Shown: one piece after another, positions 60,401-64,000 of the stretch | Position numbering within the stretch: position 1 is the first letter of the stretch | Layout of the letters: every line of letters begins with the position of its first letter | From: Hymenobacter telluris | GTDB taxonomy: Bacteria > Bacteroidota > Bacteroidia > Cytophagales > Hymenobacteraceae | Direction: 5' to 3' | Length of the DNA stretch: 64,000 nt | Assembly (NCBI RefSeq): GCF_017313265.1 | Contig: NZ_JAFLQZ010000023.1 | Location: forward strand, 1 to 64,000 | Notes under the pieces: model-generated | What the model was told of the DNA's origin: nothing | Databases searched by the model: none | What the model saw: only the letters and a program-made list of their open reading frames with translations | Made by a program: the position numbers and the translations under genes

Positions 60401-60883
60401 GCCGATGGCAAGAAGTTCAGCGAATTTGCCCAGGGCCTCACCCTGGCCCGCCTCACCGACCTCGCCAACCGCCACCTGCACCGCCTCACCGACCGGTACC
60501 GCATCCTCCGCAACCCCGACGAGCACCTCGACCTGCTCATCGTGGATGAGTACCAGGGCGGCAGCACCCGCAGCATGAATTCGTTGTCGGGCGGTGAGAG
60601 TTTCCTGGTGAGTTTGGCGCTGGCGCTGGGCTTGTCGGAGCTGGCCAGCCGCCGCACCCAGATTGACACGCTCTTTATCGACGAAGGCTTCGGCACCCTC
60701 GACCCCGACACGCTGGATGTGGCCCTTTCGGCGCTGGAAATGCTGCAAGGCACCGGCAAAACCATCGGTATCATCTCCCACGTCGAAGCCCTGAAAGAGC
60801 GAGTCACCACCCAAATCAACGTCCGCAAGGGCGCAGGGGGCGTCAGCTCCTTGCAGGTTATTGGCTTCGGCGTGGAAGTATGA
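57449..60883 (+). CDS. sbcC: Exonuclease SbcC (SMC-like ATPase subunit)
   Basis: The 1144-aa SbcC (Rad50-like) starts at [19 protein letters not shown], 30 bases inside the longest frame. Walker A is [16 protein letters not shown] (about residue 35). A long coiled coil is broken by the zinc-hook [10 protein letters not shown] at about residue 551. The signature [18 protein letters not shown] (about 1045) and Walker [18 protein letters not shown] (about 1070) close it. It works with SbcD on DNA ends and hairpins. The gene begins about 11.7 kb after sbcD ends, on the same strand, with unrelated genes between. Confidence 0.95.
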   Translation: MKILRVRFFNLNSLRGEHSVDFSLTPLSDAGLFAITGATGAGKTTILDAITLALYGQVPRHETTSPEQVMSHGTGESWAEVEFEVNGQQYRSKWGQYRARKRPDGKLQDPRMELSERKVADDGAETWPFLETYKSKVPLRVAELSGLEYRQFLRSVLLAQGEFTRFLKSTAGERAQLLEKITDTKKYSDISRAAFEKAKLEAQQVDTLRTGLAGVVLLSPEEVAFLEAEVQGLQQQLADANTTQQKLQEMQTWLRRLQELRTRHQESQARQAQLAAQTHTLTPLRQRLDLHTQAAPFATDWALLRQVDQHISRLHQEASQFRQQLPRLQQLRDAAATARTTAQQTHETATATRQEQEPKLREAEQLDSQVREVEKLLQAAKEEYEEKNELCKALKAKAEQATSRTRTLREQVRDLTKWLELNANVSELSETLPDLSANLQHWEHLKAELGQLRQRLHEARQRQQHATDATTRQQQVAAEASRQLQVLATRQAAASEERTGWLQRLRYHVAGLVREQETQQQHWDDLRRSLQMQQLILSHTDTRQLLEAGQPCPVCGATEHPYMAGVLGVSEDSLQHDRQREEDLSQKVRALGTRFNRLNTYVTMLEEAGTESVEPYSDTIQLLSETSEKAAAEEVRALVQQLKDLRDQHALAQQHLTQATSQQEAAARQQQEYAQMVAALEQEMADAEERGPAARQMIQSQLENFGLVFTEENGRALMEQARQRILEFTAKQQEREKATHELSGSSVTADEAERQKAELDTWLRARKQKLLDQHAAIQTQKHHRQQLFSGPDVAQARQQLEDAIRRAETQRQQTEQALQQHETALVLAGTQLAQREQEVALQQQLREQQYTTLTAALRAAGLAPDPTALTALLLPDPEVRRLADQLQRHEQALAVTQQTLTDVAQQLQQEQARALTQEPSESINQQLEVNKQQLASLNQQLGQRQQRLHDHRSGQERHAALAEQLVAQQQEARRWRQLADVIGSADGKKFSEFAQGLTLARLTDLANRHLHRLTDRYRILRNPDEHLDLLIVDEYQGGSTRSMNSLSGGESFLVSLALALGLSELASRRTQIDTLFIDEGFGTLDPDTLDVALSALEMLQGTGKTIGIISHVEALKERVTTQINVRKGAGGVSSLQVIGFGVEV

Positions 60884-60944
60884 TGGTTGGAGCTGTTAGC
60901 TGCTGGCTGTCAGCTTTTTCCGGTCACCACCGCATGTATTCCGC

Positions 60945-61035
60945 CCGTCATGCTAAGCTTGCCGAAGCATCTCTACTGCCAAAGTAAATCATATACTAGC
61001 ACGGGAGAGATGCTTCGACAAGCTCAGCATGACGG
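60945..61035. repeat. 30-bp inverted repeat of the 'TCATGCTGAGCTTG' family
   Basis: Arms 60945-60974 and 61006-61035 match at 28 of 30 positions. The core GCTTGTCGAAGCATCTC motif and TCATGC ends relate it to the element at 36415-36526. Placed between sbcC and the DUF6687-like gene. Confidence 0.9.
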
Positions 61036-61073
61036 CCTCTACTACTCACTGTTGTTACAGTTCAGTATAGCGG

Positions 61074-62141
61074 CTAGATACTGATGTTCTCCGCCCCTGC
61101 GGCTTTGATTTCCGCCCACGTCCAGTAGCGTTTCGGGGCTATGCCAGCGTATGTCTCTCGGAAATAGCTAACAATTACCTGTTCCATTTCTTCCGGCGAA
61201 ATGCTTGACGCATGAATGGGGCGTTGGTCGGGGTCGGCGTAGCGCTGGGCTTTGCGGAGGGTTTTGCCCGCCAGGCGCAGTAGCGGGCCGGTATCGGTAA
61301 CGCCGTCGAAAGTCCAGCGGTGGGGGGCCTGCTCTAAGGCGTTGAGTTGGGCGGCCAGGTTGTTGAGGGGCAGGCGTGGCAGCGTGGGGCGGCTTTCCAG
61401 GTCTATCCAGGTGGTGTATTTGTACTCGAACTCGTAGCGCTGGCCACTGTAGATACTGAGCACCATATCCAGGCCGGCGGTACTGCCAAACAGCGCGTAG
61501 TACGGCAGCGGCTCGGGGGCGCGTATCACGGCCAAGCCTATTTCGGGGTAAGTGGTACGGGTGGCGGCGGTTTGCATGGTTGCCACGGCTTGCTGCACCC
61601 GCTCATACTCCGGCTGCCACGCGGCGCGGTCGGTTTCGGGGTCTTCCAGGAGCTGCTGAAAGCGCGGCAGAAACCACTCGAACTTTTCGGCGGAAGCTTC
61701 GTCTTCGCGGCGGCGCAGGGCGGGCGCCCCAAACGGCTCGTAGAACAGCTCTTTCTCGCGGGCATTCAGCCAACATACCAGCCGCAGCGCATGGTCGGCC
61801 AGTGGGTCGCGGAAATCCAGTTCCCGGAAGTCACCGAGGGTGGCGGTGAGGCGGAGCAGGTGCTCGTGGCGAAGCGCCAGGGCCGGATTCAGCAAGCTCC
61901 ACACCCCCACAAAACCATCTACATCGAAGTGGTTGGCCGTAACAGCGGCGGCATCCAGGCCGGGCGTTTCGGGGCGGTGCAGGGCCCGGAGCACCGAGCC
62001 GGCGCTGGTATCGTCACGCAGCAGCTCGGGCGTGGCGGCCCCGCGCCAGTGGGCCAACGTTAGCGCCGCGCCCAGGCCCACGCTGTCTACCACAATAGTG
62101 GGTTGCTGCCGCAACTGCTGAAACGGAACGAAGTATCTCAA
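61074..62141 (-). CDS. DUF6687-like protein
   Basis: The 355-aa product is soluble and helical/beta mixed. It has a central Asp-rich motif HFDVDGFVGVWSLLNPALAL that recalls a DHH-type acidic metal site, HEHLLRLTATLGDFRELDF, and a late strand region FEYKYTTWIDLESRPTLPRL. I believe it corresponds to DUF6687, a family of unknown function in Bacteroidota, but this is from memory. There is no signal peptide. It converges with sbcC across the 60945 repeat. Confidence 0.7.
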   Translation of the reverse strand: MRYFVPFQQLRQQPTIVVDSVGLGAALTLAHWRGAATPELLRDDTSAGSVLRALHRPETPGLDAAAVTANHFDVDGFVGVWSLLNPALALRHEHLLRLTATLGDFRELDFRDPLADHALRLVCWLNAREKELFYEPFGAPALRRREDEASAEKFEWFLPRFQQLLEDPETDRAAWQPEYERVQQAVATMQTAATRTTYPEIGLAVIRAPEPLPYYALFGSTAGLDMVLSIYSGQRYEFEYKYTTWIDLESRPTLPRLPLNNLAAQLNALEQAPHRWTFDGVTDTGPLLRLAGKTLRKAQRYADPDQRPIHASSISPEEMEQVIVSYFRETYAGIAPKRYWTWAEIKAAGAENISI

Positions 62142-62247
62142 AAGTGAAACAGTGAAGTGGTGAGCTTACTATGCCGGCGCCGTCGGCGCAAGTTGCGCTA
62201 AAGCGGCCAATAGAACGTCAAATTCCCTGTTTCACCACCTCACAAGC

Positions 62248-62580
62248 TCACTCCCTACCGCGCCGGTTGCTGATGCGCTCCACGCGGCTGCGCCGAATCC
62301 AGTGCAGGTATTTTTGCAGTTTCTCGGCGTTGCGCAGGGCTTCAATGGTGTGGTACTGGCGGGCCAGCTCTTTGTTGTCGAGCAGCAGATGAATGCTGCT
62401 GTGGCAGGGTTGGCACAGGTCGGCGGTGGGACCGTGCCGGCCGCCTTCCTCGCGCGGTATCAGGTGGTGGCGCGAGGTCTGCTGCACTTCCCGCTCACAC
62501 AAAGCACAGCAAGTTTCGGTTGCAGCGGCTGCTTCCAAAGTGGGGCTCGGGTCAGGTGAAAACCGGCGGCGGCGGGCCAT
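62248..62580 (-). CDS. HNH-type endonuclease
   Basis: The 110-aa product starts at MARRRRFSPDPSPT, 102 bases inside the longest frame. It carries the HNH zinc site ETCCALCEREVQQTSRHHLIPRE and LCQPCHSSIHLLL, with CxxC, His-His and CxxCH. It may be a single-gene homing-like or DNA-repair endonuclease. No restriction-modification partner is adjacent. It is in the same direction as the DUF6687-like gene, with about 100 bases between. Confidence 0.88.
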   Translation of the reverse strand: MARRRRFSPDPSPTLEAAAATETCCALCEREVQQTSRHHLIPREEGGRHGPTADLCQPCHSSIHLLLDNKELARQYHTIEALRNAEKLQKYLHWIRRSRVERISNRRGRE

Positions 62581-62784
62581 AGGCGAATACGGAATAGTCT
62601 CTTGAAAAACCCCGGTACCAAGCCAGAGGTTCGCCTTCCAGCAACAAAAAAATATAGACCACTGGCATAAAGCCAGGGGCAAATACTCCTATATTGGGTT
62701 GGTTTAAAACGATATAGCAGCCATTTACCTTGTTTTTTTAACTTTTCCGTCCTTTTGTTGCCTTCTCACTTTATTACCTCACTC

Positions 62785-63231
62785 ATGGGAATTTCTACGC
62801 CTGTTTTTTCTACCCGTATCCTCTCTATTCTCCGGCCGCTTGGGCTGGCGCTGGCCCTGCTCCTGCTGGCTCCGGTAGCTTCGCAGGCCCAAACCTGGAT
62901 GGTTTCCACCGACGCTTACATGAAGCTGGGGGTGATGGATAAGTATGGCACCCTGGGCACCTACAAAGCCCGCTTTGTAGTGACCAACACGCGCACCAGC
63001 AAAACCTACTTCCTGGTGAAAGAGGTGCCCACTGGCCAGAACGGCGTCGATGTAATTTTCCCGTCGGAACCGTCGGAGCCCGACTACTTTAAAAGTGAAA
63101 CCGGCGAAGCGGCCCGTGCCCAGCCCGGTGCCTACACCTGGGAGTGCCAGGTGAACGGCAAGAAAGCGGTAGGCGGCCGTTTCACGTTTGCTGAAACGGC
63201 CAACGATGTAACCGTGGTGGATAAAAAGTAG
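62785..63231 (+). CDS. Secreted small beta protein of unknown function
   Basis: The 148-aa product starts at ATG 62785 (MGISTPVFSTRILSI), with a long signal peptide (PLGLALALLLLAPVASQAQ). The mature protein is an immunoglobulin-like beta sandwich (TYKARFVVTNTRTSKTYFLV, PGAYTWECQVNGKKAVGGRF). No family was recognised. A terminator follows the stop. Confidence 0.8.
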   Translation: MGISTPVFSTRILSILRPLGLALALLLLAPVASQAQTWMVSTDAYMKLGVMDKYGTLGTYKARFVVTNTRTSKTYFLVKEVPTGQNGVDVIFPSEPSEPDYFKSETGEAARAQPGAYTWECQVNGKKAVGGRFTFAETANDVTVVDKK

Positions 63232-63252
63232 CTACTGTGTACTTTCCTCTCG

Positions 63253-63285
63253 AAAAGCCTGGTGCTCACGTACCAGGCTTTTTTG
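63253..63285 (+). terminator. Terminator after the secreted beta protein gene
   Basis: AAAAGCCTGGT (63253-63263) pairs with ACCAGGCTTTT (63272-63282), followed by TTT. Confidence 0.92.
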
Positions 63286-63387
63286 TGCTCAACAAACGCC
63301 GAACGGGCAATTTCGTATCATCTAGGCCGGCGGTATTGCCTTAGTGGTAGCTGCCCGTTGTATTTCCCTACCTCAACTTTTCTTCCG

Positions 63388-63696
63388 ATGCCTAAGAAAT
63401 CCTTTTCCGAACTCATTAACAGCCCTGGTATGCCCGTGCTGGTTGATTTTTACGCTGATTGGTGCGGCCCTTGCAAAACCATGGCGCCCATTCTGGAGCA
63501 GGTTGCGGCGCAGCATCAGGGTAAGCTCAAAGTCATTAAGATTGACGTGGACCGCAACCAGGCCGTGGCCCAGCAATTCCGCGTGCAGGGCATTCCTACC
63601 CTTATTTTGTTTCATAAAGGCCAGCCTGTGTGGCGGCAGTCGGGGGTGGTACCGGGGACGCAACTCACGCAAGCCGTACAACCTTTTTTGGGGTAA
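63388..63696 (+). CDS. Thioredoxin
   Basis: The 102-aa product starts MPKKSFSELINSPGMPVLVD and has the redox motif WCGPC in VDFYADWCGPCKTMAPIL, KIDVDRNQAVAQQFRVQGIP (cis-Pro) and TLILFHKGQPVW. It is a canonical thioredoxin fold without signal peptide, serving as cytoplasmic dithiol donor. It starts at ATG 63388 and stands alone. Confidence 0.95.
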   Translation: MPKKSFSELINSPGMPVLVDFYADWCGPCKTMAPILEQVAAQHQGKLKVIKIDVDRNQAVAQQFRVQGIPTLILFHKGQPVWRQSGVVPGTQLTQAVQPFLG

Positions 63697-63768
63697 GCTG
63701 CTCACTTCAGGAAGGTTGGGTGCTTGCAAACTAATCCGGCAAAGCCCGGCGTTAGGATGCGCGTAGCC

Positions 63769-63776
63769 TACCTTTG
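63769..63776 (+). promoter_or_regulatory. -7 box TACCTTTG before the last gene
   Basis: A perfect TAnnTTTG match 27 bases before ATG 63803. Confidence 0.5.
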
Positions 63777-63802
63777 CTACCATCGGCACTTACCCCCTCC
63801 GA

Positions 63803-64000
63803 ATGCGCAACACGTTTCTACTGCTTGTTTTCAGCTTTTTCCTGGTTCTATCTGGCTTACCCGCTGCGGCGCAGTCGGCCGTAAAATACACGCTCAGTGG
63901 CTACGTGCGGGCCGCCAACAGCCGGGAAGTGCTGCCCGGCGCATCGGTTACGGTGCCAGCGCTGGGCACCGGCGTCACAACGGATGCAGCGGGCTTCTAC
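63803..64000 (+). CDS. Outer-membrane protein with carboxypeptidase-regulatory domain, partial
   Basis: The frame from ATG 63803 is open to the window edge. It starts with a signal peptide (MRNTFLLLVFSFFLVLSGLP, ending near AAAQS), followed by TLSGYVRAANSREVLPGASV and GVTTDAAGFY, the start of a carboxypeptidase-regulatory-like domain. In Bacteroidota this is the N-terminal beginning of TonB-dependent receptors or similar outer-membrane proteins. Only 66 codons are in view, so the class is inferred. Confidence 0.8.
   Translation, partial: MRNTFLLLVFSFFLVLSGLPAAAQSAVKYTLSGYVRAANSREVLPGASVTVPALGTGVTTDAAGFY

Noticed and set aside
1-64000. CRISPR array
   Set aside because: I saw no regularly spaced direct repeats anywhere in the window.

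Overview
The window looks like a chromosomal segment of a high-GC member of the Bacteroidota, most likely Hymenobacter or a close Cytophagales relative. The evidence is a secreted protein with a type IX secretion (T9SS) C-terminal signal, Bacteroidota-type promoters (TAnnTTTG -7 boxes), two GH92 alpha-mannosidases, a start of a TonB-receptor-like gene, STAS-like proteins in the style of Hymenobacter, and dispersed intergenic inverted repeats of the kind common in this genus. The genus call is inference from recollection, not from a search.

Region 1 (1 to about 11.8 kb) is part of a tailed prophage, cut off at the left edge. It holds a structural-gene tail end, a lysis cassette (holin, GH19 endolysin and an apparent unimolecular spanin broken by an in-frame amber codon), a compact palindromic RNA-like element, a small gene, a reversed membrane-protein cargo gene, and a packed six-gene tail module. 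That module ends in a 1099-aa tape measure protein and a strong terminator, and includes a 650-aa protein with two SprB-type repeats. Head and packaging genes are not in view. A reversed outer-membrane protein and a small serine recombinase follow (11.9-13.4 kb), and a tRNA-Arg(CCG) lies at 14.4 kb.

Region 2 (13.4-28.4 kb) is mostly host housekeeping: an Ohr peroxidase, sucC, a GH113-like hydrolase, a LolD-type ATPase, a phage-like annealing-protein homologue, RecQ, a redox/stress block (DJ-1/PfpI, ABM monooxygenase, CurA-like reductase, Ohr plus its OhrR, rhodanese) and a T9SS cargo protein. Two paralogous STAS-like genes sit at 13.4 and 19.9 kb.

Region 3 (28.4-43.5 kb) has a small self-contained transcription unit (promoter, 58-aa ORF, terminator), a bestrophin, a YgjP-type metalloprotease, and a phage-like trio (coiled-coil anchor, holin-like membrane protein, S24 repressor with a perfect palindromic operator). 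It continues with an M28 peptidase, a ricin-PD40-OmpA fusion, a frameshifted amino-acid permease, a Spy-like protein and an MBL-rhodanese protein.

Region 4 (43.6-64 kb) has sbcD and sbcC separated by about 11.7 kb of unrelated genes: a RhuM-Fic fusion, an esterase, an acetyltransferase, a VOC protein, two GH92 mannosidases, and several AT-rich immunity-like small genes with repeat scars and a frameshifted DUF4279 gene. DUF6687-like, HNH, secreted and thioredoxin genes follow, then the start of a carboxypeptidase-regulatory-domain protein cut by the right edge.

Most convergent gene pairs are closed by clear hairpin terminators. The most unusual items are the prophage structured RNA and amber-split spanin, the SprB-bearing tail protein, the S24/holin-like cluster, and the accessory island between sbcD and sbcC.
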